From: Streptomyces longisporoflavus
GTDB lineage: Bacteria > Actinomycetota > Actinomycetes > Streptomycetales > Streptomycetaceae
Direction: 5' to 3'
NCBI RefSeq assembly: GCF_014649775.1
Contig: NZ_BMTR01000006.1
Location: 124,001-188,000 of the forward strand
DNA: 64,000 bases
Shown: in pieces, positions 24,825 to 32,276 of the stretch
Position numbering within the stretch: position 1 is the stretch's first letter
Layout: every line of letters begins with the position of its first letter
Translations under genes and position numbers: made by a program
Notes under the pieces: generated by a model
The model's input: only the letters and a program-made list of their open reading frames with translations
The model's database searches: none
Told to the model about the DNA's origin: nothing

Positions 24825-26543
24825 TCAGCCGGCGTACGGGTCGGGGACCTCGCCCTCGCGGGCCAGGAACGCGAAGTCGCAGCCGGTGTCGGCCTGCGTG
24901 ATCTGCTCGCTGTAGAGCGCGCCGTAGCCGCGTCCGTAGCGCGCGGGCGGCGGCGTCCACGCCTCACGGCGCCGCTCCAACTCCTCGTCGGACACGTCAA
25001 GATGGAGCGAACGCGCCTCGACGTCCAGGGTGATCAGGTCGCCCGTACGGACCAGGGCGAGCGGCCCGCCCACGTACGACTCGGGTGCGACGTGCAGCAC
25101 ACATGTGCCGTACGAGGTGCCGCTCATCCGCGCGTCGGAGATGCGCACCATGTCGCGTACCCCCTGCTTGAGCAGGTGGTCGGGGATCGGGAGCATGCCG
25201 TACTCGGGCATGCCGGGCCCTCCCTGAGGACCCGAGTTGCGCAGCACGAGGACGTGGTCGGCGGTGATGCCGAGCGCCGGGTCGTTGATGGTGCTCTGCA
25301 TGTGCCGGTAGTCGTCGAAGACGACCGCAGGGCCGGTGTGCCGCAGCAGGTGCGGCTCGGCGGCGATGTGCTTGATGACGGCGCCGTCCGGACAGAGGTT
25401 GCCGCGCAGGACCGCCACGCCGCCCTCCTCGGCCAGCGGCTTCTCGCGGGGGCGGATCACCTCGGGGTTGTGCACGACGGCGTTCGCGAGCTGCTCGCGC
25501 AGCGTGTCGTGCGCGACGGTGGGCCGGTCCAGGTGGAGCACGTCGGTCAACTGGGCCAGGAACGCGGGGAGTCCGCCCGCGAAGTGGAAGTCCTCCATGA
25601 GGTACTGCCCGCCCGGCCGCAGATTGGCGAGGACCGGCACGGTCCGCGCGATGCGGTCGAAGTCGTCGAGCGTGAGCCGGACGCCGCTGCGGCCCGCCAT
25701 CGCGATCAGATGGATCACCGCGTTGGTGGAGCCGCCGAGCGCGAGGACGGTGGCGACCGCGTCCTCGTACGCCTCCGCGGTGAGCAGCTTCGACAGCTTC
25801 AGGTCCTGGTGGACCAGCTCGACGATCCGCAGCCCGGACGCGGCCGCCATCCGGTCGTGCCCGGAGTCCACCGCGGGGATCGCGGAGGCGCCGGGCATCG
25901 TCACGCCGAGCGCCTCGGCCGCCGCGGTCAGCGTCGATGCCGTACCCATGGTCATGCAGTGGCCGGGGGAGCGGGCAAGACCGTTCTCCAGCTCGGCCAT
26001 CTCGCAGTCGCCGATGAGACCGGCGCGCTTGTCGTCCCAGTACTTCCACATGTCGGTGCCCGAGCCGAGCACCTCGTTGCGCCAGTGCCCCGGCAGCATG
26101 GGCCCGGCCGGCACGAACACGGTCGGCAGGTCGGCGCTCGCCGCGCCCATCAGCAGGGCGGGCGTCGTCTTGTCGCAGCCGCCGAGCAGCACGGCGCCGT
26201 CCACCGGATAGGACCTGAGCAGCTCCTCGGTCTCCATGGACAGGAGATTGCGGTAGAGCATCGGGGTCGGCTTCTGGAAGGTCTCCGAGAGCGTGGAGAC
26301 GGGGAATTCGAGGGGGAAGCCGCCCGCCTGCCACACCCCGCGCTTGACCGCCTGCGCGCGGTCGCGCAGATGGACGTGGCACGGGTTGATGTCCGACCAG
26401 GTGTTGAGGATCGCGATGACGGGCTTGCCCAGATGCTCCTCGGGCAGATAGCCGAGCTGCCGGGTGCGGGCCCGGTGGCTGAAGGACCGCAGGCCGTCGG
26501 TGCCGTACCACTGGTGGCTGCGCAGTTCTTCGGGCGGCCTCAT
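24825..26543 (-). CDS. Sugar-acid dehydratase of the IlvD/EDD family (L-arabonate dehydratase-like)
   Basis: A 572-residue iron-sulphur dehydratase. The three cysteines expected to hold the [2Fe-2S] cluster are visible: C55 in DINPCHVH, C123 in GGCDKTTPA and C196 in PGHCMTMGTAS, with the same spacing as in rhizobial L-arabonate dehydratase. Other signatures are SHQWYGTDGLRSF, NTWSDINPC, and SGPQGGPGMPEYG. It converts an aldonate to a 2-keto-3-deoxy acid in the cytoplasm. The ATG overlaps the stop of a DHDPS-family gene (ATGA), and together they form two successive steps of an oxidative (Entner-Doudoroff or Weimberg-like) route, most likely for L-arabinose or another pectic sugar acid. The exact substrate is not certain. 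Confidence 0.85.
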   Translation of the reverse strand: MRPPEELRSHQWYGTDGLRSFSHRARTRQLGYLPEEHLGKPVIAILNTWSDINPCHVHLRDRAQAVKRGVWQAGGFPLEFPVSTLSETFQKPTPMLYRNLLSMETEELLRSYPVDGAVLLGGCDKTTPALLMGAASADLPTVFVPAGPMLPGHWRNEVLGSGTDMWKYWDDKRAGLIGDCEMAELENGLARSPGHCMTMGTASTLTAAAEALGVTMPGASAIPAVDSGHDRMAAASGLRIVELVHQDLKLSKLLTAEAYEDAVATVLALGGSTNAVIHLIAMAGRSGVRLTLDDFDRIARTVPVLANLRPGGQYLMEDFHFAGGLPAFLAQLTDVLHLDRPTVAHDTLREQLANAVVHNPEVIRPREKPLAEEGGVAVLRGNLCPDGAVIKHIAAEPHLLRHTGPAVVFDDYRHMQSTINDPALGITADHVLVLRNSGPQGGPGMPEYGMLPIPDHLLKQGVRDMVRISDARMSGTSYGTCVLHVAPESYVGGPLALVRTGDLITLDVEARSLHLDVSDEELERRREAWTPPPARYGRGYGALYSEQITQADTGCDFAFLAREGEVPDPYAG

Positions 26544-27466
26544 ATCGCCCACGCCTTCACCAGGGCCGCTATCTCGTCGCGCCGCTCGACGGGCAGGACC
26601 CGGCTCGGCGGGCGCACCTCGCGGCGGCACAGGCCGAGCGCCGCGAGGGCCTCCTTGACGACGGTGACGTTGTCCGCGGAGTTGTCGGCGGCGCGCAGCT
26701 CCTCGAAACGGCGGATGCGCTCCCAGACCTCCATGGCCGCGGGATAGTCGCCGGCCCGCAGGGCTTCGAGCATGTTCAGGGAGACCTCGGGTGCGACGTT
26801 GACCAGGCCCGACGTGAAGCCGGTCGCGCCCACGGCCCAGTAGACGGGGGCGTACAGCTCGGCGAGCCCGGCCACCCACACGAAGCGCTCCAGCCCCGCG
26901 GCCCTGGCGAACGCGGCGAAGGCGGCGGCGTCCGGCGCCGCGTACTTCGCGCCGATCACGTTGGGGCACAGTTCGCCGAGATCGGCCAGGCACCGGCCGT
27001 CGAGACGGGCATTGCGGATGTAGGGGACGACGCCGAGCTCCGGCACGGCGGCGGCCACGGCACGGTGATAGTCGATCCAGCCGTCCTGCGACACATACGG
27101 ATGCACCGGCTGATGCACCATCACCATGTGCGCCCCGCGGTCCCTGGCGTGCCGCGCGGCGGCGATCGCGGTCGGCAGGTCATGGCCGACGCCGACCAGC
27201 ACGGTGGCGCCGCTCAGGGCCGCCTCCTCCATGGTCAACTCGGTGACCAGGCGCCGCTCGTCGGGGTCGAGGGCGTAGAACTCGCCGGTGTTGCCGTTCG
27301 GCGTGAGGGTGCGCACCCCGCCGTCGGTGAGCCGGCGCACCAGCGCGCGGTAGGTGTCCCGGTCCACGGAGCCGTCGTCGGCGAACGGTGTCACCGGGAT
27401 CGCGACGACGTCGGCGAGCGCCGAACGCAGGGAGTCGAAGCGGGAGGTGTCGAAAGGCGCGGTCAT
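26540..27466 (-). CDS. DHDPS/NAL-family lyase (2-keto-3-deoxy sugar-acid aldolase or dehydratase)
   Basis: A 308-residue class I aldolase-superfamily protein. The Schiff-base lysine is K174 in IGAKYAAPD and the partner tyrosine is Y149 in VPYIRN; GNTGEFYAL takes the place of the usual GTTGE substrate loop. Members next to IlvD-type dehydratases act on 2-keto-3-deoxy acids, either cleaving them to pyruvate plus an aldehyde or dehydrating them to alpha-ketoglutarate semialdehyde. Both flanking genes overlap it by 4 bases, so regulator, lyase and dehydratase are one translational unit. Which of the two reactions it performs cannot be decided here. Confidence 0.85.
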   Translation of the reverse strand: MTAPFDTSRFDSLRSALADVVAIPVTPFADDGSVDRDTYRALVRRLTDGGVRTLTPNGNTGEFYALDPDERRLVTELTMEEAALSGATVLVGVGHDLPTAIAAARHARDRGAHMVMVHQPVHPYVSQDGWIDYHRAVAAAVPELGVVPYIRNARLDGRCLADLGELCPNVIGAKYAAPDAAAFAAFARAAGLERFVWVAGLAELYAPVYWAVGATGFTSGLVNVAPEVSLNMLEALRAGDYPAAMEVWERIRRFEELRAADNSADNVTVVKEALAALGLCRREVRPPSRVLPVERRDEIAALVKAWAI

Positions 27467-28107
27467 GAAAGATCCCCCTCCGGGAACGCCCGCTGCACGA
27501 ACGAGGCGATGTGGTCGTGGAGTCCGCGTGCCGCGGCGTCGGCTTCACCGGCCAGTGCGAGCCGCAGGATCTCCCGGTGCTCGGCCGCCTCCCGTTCCCA
27601 GGAGGGCAGGGTGGCCCAGGCGACGGCGGAGACCAGGGCCGCCTGGTCGCGTACGTCGTCGAGCATCCGGGACAGCAGCGGGTTGCCGCACGGGACATAG
27701 AGCGCGCGGTGGAACTCCCGGTTGGCCAGGGAGCGTTCGGCCGCGTCCGAGGCGGTGTCCGCCCGGGCCAGGGCCTCGCGCGCCTCCTCCAGGAGCGCGC
27801 CGCTGCGCACGGTGCGCCGCAGTGCCTCCGGTTCGAGGAGCAGGCGGACGTCGTAGACCTCCTGTGCCATGGCCGCGTCCACCGTGCGCACGGTGGCGCC
27901 CTTGTACTGGCTCATGACGACGAGCCCGGTCCCGGCGAGTGTCTTCAGCGCCTCCCGTACGGGCGTCTTGGAGACGGCGAACTGGGCGGCCAGTTCGGTC
28001 TCCACGAGTGGCTGGCCGGGGGCCAGTTGCCCGGTGAGGATGCGGTGCTTGACCGCCTCGAGCACGTACTGCGTACGCGAGGGGATGGGGTGGGGCGCAA
28101 AGTTCAT
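27463..28107 (-). CDS. GntR-family (FCD/FadR-type) regulator
   Basis: A 214-residue transcription factor: winged helix at residues 10-75 (ILTGQLAPGQPLVE, FAVSKTPVREALKTLAGTGLV) and a C-terminal all-helical FCD ligand domain with metal-site residues of the type D-x3-R, H and H (YDVRLLLE, FHRALY, HREILRLAL, HDHI). FCD regulators commonly sense sugar acids. It leads the operon with the DHDPS-family and IlvD-family genes (ATGA overlap) and is divergent from the transporter at 28435. A TCATATATGA palindrome lies about 100 bp upstream, a plausible autoregulatory site. Confidence 0.9.
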   Translation of the reverse strand: MNFAPHPIPSRTQYVLEAVKHRILTGQLAPGQPLVETELAAQFAVSKTPVREALKTLAGTGLVVMSQYKGATVRTVDAAMAQEVYDVRLLLEPEALRRTVRSGALLEEAREALARADTASDAAERSLANREFHRALYVPCGNPLLSRMLDDVRDQAALVSAVAWATLPSWEREAAEHREILRLALAGEADAAARGLHDHIASFVQRAFPEGDLS

Positions 28108-28209
28108 CGATGCTCTCAGTCGTCGTGCAGCCGTCGTGTAGCCGTCGTGCAGTCATCATGCGTGCGATCGCCGTACGACCGGGGCCGTGCGGACATCGCG
28201 TATCGCGTC

Positions 28210-28219
28210 TCATATATGA
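28210..28219. promoter_or_regulatory. Palindrome TCATATATGA, candidate GntR operator
   Basis: A perfect 10-bp AT-rich palindrome inside otherwise GC-rich DNA, 103 bp before the GntR gene. The wider context GTCTCATATATGACGTAC fits FadR-subfamily sites. It lies within the 327-bp divergent gap 28108-28434. Confidence 0.5.
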
Positions 28220-28289
28220 CGTACGAAGTACGACGCGATGAAGTTAGGTCGCCGACCGCCCCGCGTCAACGTTTCGCGCAGGAAAACTC

Positions 28290-28305
28290 GTTCGAGATTT
28301 CGGAG
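28290..28305. promoter_or_regulatory. IclR-like box GTTCGAGATTTCGGAG
   Basis: Matches GTTCGNNNTYTCG; the last three bases depart from the palindrome. It lies between the GntR gene and the rhamnogalacturonan transporter operon, about 50 bp upstream of the predicted -35 element. Confidence 0.5.
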
Positions 28306-28322
28306 GCGGAGCGATCGGGCCT

Positions 28323-28332
28323 GAAGCGCTTC
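28323..28332. promoter_or_regulatory. LacI-type palindrome GAAGCGCTTC
   Basis: CTGAAGCGCTTCGACC contains the 10-bp palindromic core shared with sites at 3158, 24737, 41463 and 41633. It ends 20 bp upstream of the predicted -35 of the 28435 operon. Confidence 0.55.
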
Positions 28333-28352
28333 GACCGTTCCTGTCCGAACCG

Positions 28353-28381
28353 TTGACGTACTCACCCCGGCTCCCTACCTT
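28353..28381 (+). promoter_or_regulatory. Predicted sigma70-type promoter of the 28435 transporter operon
   Basis: TTGACG (28353-28358), a 17-bp spacer and TACCTT (28376-28381), followed about 54 bp later by the GTG start at 28435. The -35 is close to ideal for the major vegetative sigma factor. Confidence 0.6.
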
Positions 28382-28386
28382 GTCCC

Positions 28387-28400
28387 GGCAAGCGCTTTCC
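28387..28400. promoter_or_regulatory. LacI-like operator GGCAAGCGCTTTCC at the probable transcription start
   Basis: The 8-bp AAGCGCTT core is a perfect palindrome with near-symmetric flanks. It sits just after the predicted -10, where a bound repressor would block initiation. It resembles generic LacI/GalR operators rather than the GAAGCGCTTC core, so a different family member may bind it. Confidence 0.5.
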
Positions 28401-28434
28401 TAAAACGATTCAATCGCGTAGCGGAGGACGAACT

Positions 28435-29736
28435 GTGCCGATGAATGGGGAAGTTGACAGGCGCGGCCTGTTGAAACTGGCCGGCGGCTCGTTGGCGGCC
28501 CTCGGACTGACCGCGGCCGGCTGCGGCGGCGGAAGCGGATCGGGGGACGGCACCGTCACCATCCGGTACGCGTGGTGGGGCTCGGACGACCGCGCCAAGC
28601 GGATCAACCGCACCATCGAGCTCTTCGAGAAGAAGTACCCGAAGATCAAGGTGCAGACGGACTTCCAGCCCTACCTGGACTTCTGGAAGAAGTTCAACAC
28701 CCAGGCCTCCGGGGGCAACCCGCCGGACGTCTTCCAGAACGCGATCGGCTTCCTGCGCAAGTACGACCAGCGGAGCGTGCTGCTCGACCTGAACGCACAG
28801 GCCGAAGCGGGGAACCTGCGCCTGGACGGCTTCCGCGCCGGCCTGGAGAAGTTCGGCGAGGTCGACGGCAAGCTGCTCGGCGTCCCGGTCGGCAGCAACT
28901 CCATGGCCCTGGTGATCGACAAGCCGGTGTACGAGAAGGCCGGTGTCACCCCGGAAATGGGCTGGACCTGGGACGACTTCCACGAGGCGATGAAGAAGAT
29001 CCGGGGGCAGGGCAGGGTGGGCGACAGCGGCCTCTACGGCGTCATGTACCTCTACGACCCCTACCTGCGCCAGCAGGGCAAGGCCTTCTTCACCAAGGAC
29101 GGCCTGGGCTTCGACGAGGCCGACCTCAAGGAGTGGTGGACCAAGGGGTATGCCGGGGTGAAGTCGGGGATCTACGCCGACCCGAAGAAGGTCGCCCAGA
29201 TCAAGCCCAAGTCGGCCGTGGCCGCCGAGATCGCCGCCTCCGAGTTCACCTGGGACAACTTCACCGTCCGCTACACCGCCGAGGGCAAGAGCGAGTACGG
29301 CCTCGCGCCCCTCCCGACCACCGACGGCAAGAAGACGGGCCAGTACCTCGGCTCGCTGATGCTCAGCGGCTCCAAGCGCACCCAGCACCCCAAGGAGGTC
29401 GCGCAGTTCATCGACTTCATGGTGCACGACCCCGAGGTCGCCAAGATCATGGGATACGACCGCGGGGTGCCCACCACGACCGCGCAGTACGAGGCGTACA
29501 AGCCCGCCGAGGAGAAGGACAAGGTGATCGCCTCGGTCAACAAGGAGATCGCCGCGTACGAGGAGAAGCTGGTCGAGGCCGGTGTCCTGGAGACCATCAC
29601 GCCGCACCCGGCGGGCGCCGACGTCTGCGAGGCGGCCTTCCTGCGCATCGCCGAGGAACTGGCGCTGGGCGAGCGGTCGGTGGACGAAGCGGTGAAGCAG
29701 TTCTTCACCGAGTGCAAGACCGCGCTCGGTTCCTGA
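28435..29736 (+). CDS. CUT1-type sugar-binding lipoprotein (rhamnogalacturonan oligosaccharides?)
   Basis: A 433-residue family-1 solute-binding protein. The signal sequence contains DRRGLLKLAGG and a lipobox (LTAAGC). The mature part begins VTIRYAWWGSDDRAKRINR, typical of MalE-like binding proteins. GTG 28435 is preferred because GGAGG lies 7 bases before it; ATG 28441 is the alternative. It heads an operon with two permeases, a YesL-like protein and an exo-rhamnogalacturonan lyase, so rhamnogalacturonan-I oligosaccharides are the likely ligand. The promoter region carries IclR-, LacI- and GntR-type sites. Confidence 0.92.
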   Translation: MPMNGEVDRRGLLKLAGGSLAALGLTAAGCGGGSGSGDGTVTIRYAWWGSDDRAKRINRTIELFEKKYPKIKVQTDFQPYLDFWKKFNTQASGGNPPDVFQNAIGFLRKYDQRSVLLDLNAQAEAGNLRLDGFRAGLEKFGEVDGKLLGVPVGSNSMALVIDKPVYEKAGVTPEMGWTWDDFHEAMKKIRGQGRVGDSGLYGVMYLYDPYLRQQGKAFFTKDGLGFDEADLKEWWTKGYAGVKSGIYADPKKVAQIKPKSAVAAEIAASEFTWDNFTVRYTAEGKSEYGLAPLPTTDGKKTGQYLGSLMLSGSKRTQHPKEVAQFIDFMVHDPEVAKIMGYDRGVPTTTAQYEAYKPAEEKDKVIASVNKEIAAYEEKLVEAGVLETITPHPAGADVCEAAFLRIAEELALGERSVDEAVKQFFTECKTALGS

Positions 29737-30737
29737 TGGGCGGCACGATGGCGTCCCTGCGCACCCCCGCGGCCCCGGCCGCTCCCGAGAAGCCGGCGCC
29801 GCCGCGCGGAACCCGCCTCCCCGCGGCCGCGCGGCGGCGACGGCGGGGCGAGAACGTCGCCGGGTTCCTCTTCATGTCGCCCTGGCTCGCGGGCTTCCTG
29901 CTGCTCACCGCGGGCCCCATGATCGCCTCGCTCTACTTCGCGTTCACCGACTACAACCTCTTCGACGCCCCCCGGTGGATCGGCCTGGACAACTTCACCG
30001 AGATGTTCGGCGACCCGCGCTGGCGCAAGTCGGTGGAGGTCACCCTCTGGTACGTCGTCGTCGGCACCCCGCTCAAGCTGGCCGCGGCGCTCGGCGTGGC
30101 GCTCCTTCTCAACCAGAAGCGGCGCGGCCAGGCCTTCTACCGGGCCGCGTTCTACGCCCCGTCCCTGATCGGCGCCAGCGTCTCGATCGCCGTCGTCTGG
30201 AAGGCGATCTTCTCGGACGACGCCATCGTGGACCGTACGCAGCGGGCGGTCTTCGGCATGGACGTGGGCGGCTGGACCGGCGACCCGCAGTGGATCATCT
30301 ACAGCCTGATCGCGCTCACCGTCTGGCAGTTCGGCGCCCCCATGGTCATCTTCCTGGCCGGCCTGAAGCAGGTGCCGCGCGAGCTGTACGAGGCGGCGGA
30401 GGTGGACGGCGCGGGCACCTGGCGGCGGTTCTGGAACATCACGCTGCCGATGATCTCCCCGGTGCTCTTCTTCAACGTCCTCCTGGAGACCATCCACTCC
30501 TTCCAGATCTTCGCTTCCGCGTACATCGTCGGCGGCGGCGCGGGCGGCAACGCCTGCGGCCCGGCGGACGGTTCGCTCGTCTACACCTGTTATCTCTACG
30601 TCCAGGGCTTCGAGAACAGCCGGATGGGCCTCGCGTCGGCCATGGCCTGGATGCTGCTGCTCGCGGTGGCTCTGGTGACGGCGGTCCTGTTCTGGTCCCA
30701 GAAGCGCTGGGTGCACTACGAGGAGGCATCCCGTTGA
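29736..30737 (+). CDS. CUT1 permease, MalF-type
   Basis: A 333-residue membrane subunit. ATG 29736 shares one base with the stop of the binding-protein gene; ATG 29748 is another possible start. After a basic Pro/Arg-rich leader, six helices follow (first: FLFMSPWLAGFLLLTAGP), and the EAA loop reads ELYEAAEVDGAGTWRRFW. A short loop with two cysteines (GGNACGPADG, YTCYLYV) lies before the last helix, which is not usual for the family. It pairs with the MalG-type subunit that overlaps its stop. Confidence 0.92.
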   Translation: MGGTMASLRTPAAPAAPEKPAPPRGTRLPAAARRRRRGENVAGFLFMSPWLAGFLLLTAGPMIASLYFAFTDYNLFDAPRWIGLDNFTEMFGDPRWRKSVEVTLWYVVVGTPLKLAAALGVALLLNQKRRGQAFYRAAFYAPSLIGASVSIAVVWKAIFSDDAIVDRTQRAVFGMDVGGWTGDPQWIIYSLIALTVWQFGAPMVIFLAGLKQVPRELYEAAEVDGAGTWRRFWNITLPMISPVLFFNVLLETIHSFQIFASAYIVGGGAGGNACGPADGSLVYTCYLYVQGFENSRMGLASAMAWMLLLAVALVTAVLFWSQKRWVHYEEASR

Positions 30738-31615
30738 GCAGCGCAGCACGCGGTCCCTACGCGCGAGCGGCCGCCCGCCGTCGTCGCGGGGCCGGTTCAC
30801 TGGCCTGGCACTTCGGGTCCCTGGCGGTTCTCGCCGTGGTCCTCTATCCGGTGATCTGGGCGATCGGCGGCTCGTTCAAGCCGAACGAGGAGATCGTCGG
30901 CAGCCTCGACCTCTTCCCGACCGAGCCCATCGTCGCGAACTACGCCGGTCTCGCCGACGGCATCGCGGACATCTCCATCACCACGTTCTTCTCCAACTCG
31001 CTCTTCCTGGCGGTCGGTTCGGTGGTGGGAGTGCTCATCTCCTGCTCCCTTGCGGCCTACGCCTTCGCACGGATCAGATTCGCGGGACGCAATCTTCTCT
31101 TCGCGCTGATGATCGGCACCCTGCTCCTTCCGTACCACGTGCTCCTGATCCCGCAGTATGTGCTGTTCCAGAAGATGGGCCTGATCAACACCTATACGCC
31201 GCTGCTGCTCGGCAAGTACCTCGCGGTGGACGCCTTCTTCGTCTTCCTGATGGTGCAGTTCATGCGCAACCTGCCCAAGGAACTGGACGAGGCGGCGCGG
31301 CTCGACGGCTGCGGGCACCTGCGGATCTACTGGTCGATCGTCCTTCCGCTGTGCCGGCCCGCGCTGATCACCAGCGCGATCTTCACCTTCATCAACTCCT
31401 GGAACGACTTCATGGGCCCGCTGATCTATCTCAACGACCCCTCGAAGTACACCGTCTCGCTCGGCCTGAAGATGTTCGTCGACCAGGAGGGCGTCGCCAA
31501 CTACGGCGGAATGATCGCCATGTCCCTCATCGCGCTGCTGCCCGTCCTGGCGTTCTTCCTGGCCTTCCAGCGCTACTTGATCGACGGCATGGCCACATCG
31601 GGTCTGAAGGGCTGA
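30734..31615 (+). CDS. CUT1 permease, MalG-type
   Basis: A 293-residue membrane subunit with six helices and the EAA loop ELDEAARLDGCGHLRIYW. The start is TTG at 30734, overlapping the MalF-type stop (TTGA) and preceded by GAGGAGG, a strong ribosome site. The C terminus ends GMATSGLKG as in related permeases. No ATPase gene follows, again implying a shared MsiK-type ATPase. Confidence 0.92.
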   Translation: MSSAARGPYARAAARRRRGAGSLAWHFGSLAVLAVVLYPVIWAIGGSFKPNEEIVGSLDLFPTEPIVANYAGLADGIADISITTFFSNSLFLAVGSVVGVLISCSLAAYAFARIRFAGRNLLFALMIGTLLLPYHVLLIPQYVLFQKMGLINTYTPLLLGKYLAVDAFFVFLMVQFMRNLPKELDEAARLDGCGHLRIYWSIVLPLCRPALITSAIFTFINSWNDFMGPLIYLNDPSKYTVSLGLKMFVDQEGVANYGGMIAMSLIALLPVLAFFLAFQRYLIDGMATSGLKG

Positions 31616-31621
31616 GGCCGC

Positions 31622-32203
31622 GTGAGCAGGAAGCCCGGCAAGAGGTCCCTCTTCACGGACCGCTTCGGCGCCTTCGCCGAGTGTCTGCTGACCGGGGTGT
31701 GGATCGCGCTCGCGGCCCTGCCCCTGGTCACGCTGCCCGCCGCGTTCGCGGCGGGGTCCCGCCACCTGAACCGGCATCTGGCCCACGAGACCTCGGGCCG
31801 CCGGGAGTTCACCGCCGACCTCCGGGCGGCGGCGCGGCGCGGCTGGCTGGTGGGCCTTGCCGGATGGGCGGCGCTCGCCCTGCTCCTGGCCGACATCGCG
31901 TTCGTGCGGGCGGGGCTTCCCGGTGGCACGTTCGTCGGCGTGGTGGGGGTCGTCGCCTTCCTCGCCCTCGTGGTCGCGGGGCTGCGGGCGGCCGCGAACT
32001 GGAGCCCCGGCGCGTCGTGGCGCGCGCTCCTGACCGCGGCGGTGCGCCGCACGCTGCGCGATCCCGCGGGCTCGCTGGTGATCGTCTGCGGGTTCGCCGT
32101 GGTCGCGGCGTCCGCCTGGTTCGCCCTGCCGCTCGCGGCGCCCGCGCTGGGGATGGTCGCGGCGTCCGCGCTCGCGGTCGAACGGCGCGGCGCGGCCGTC
32201 TGA
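31622..32203 (+). CDS. YesL/DUF624-family membrane protein
   Basis: A 193-residue protein with four to five hydrophobic helices in the pattern of DUF624: FGAFAECLLTGVWIALAALPLVTLPAAF at the start, then SRHLNRHL, and a C-terminal helix ending in AASALAVERR. In Bacillus subtilis the homologue YesL lies in the rhamnogalacturonan (yes) locus, and these proteins accompany CUT1 sugar transporters widely. GTG 31622 begins 6 bp after the permease stop. The molecular role is not established; a helper of transporter assembly or sensing is possible. Confidence 0.8.
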   Translation: MSRKPGKRSLFTDRFGAFAECLLTGVWIALAALPLVTLPAAFAAGSRHLNRHLAHETSGRREFTADLRAAARRGWLVGLAGWAALALLLADIAFVRAGLPGGTFVGVVGVVAFLALVVAGLRAAANWSPGASWRALLTAAVRRTLRDPAGSLVIVCGFAVVAASAWFALPLAAPALGMVAASALAVERRGAAV

Positions 32204-32276
32204 GGCCCGTACTCCGGAGCCCGCCCGCACACATATATCTCTGCCTGTCATGCCCACGCAAAGAGAAAGGATCGCC

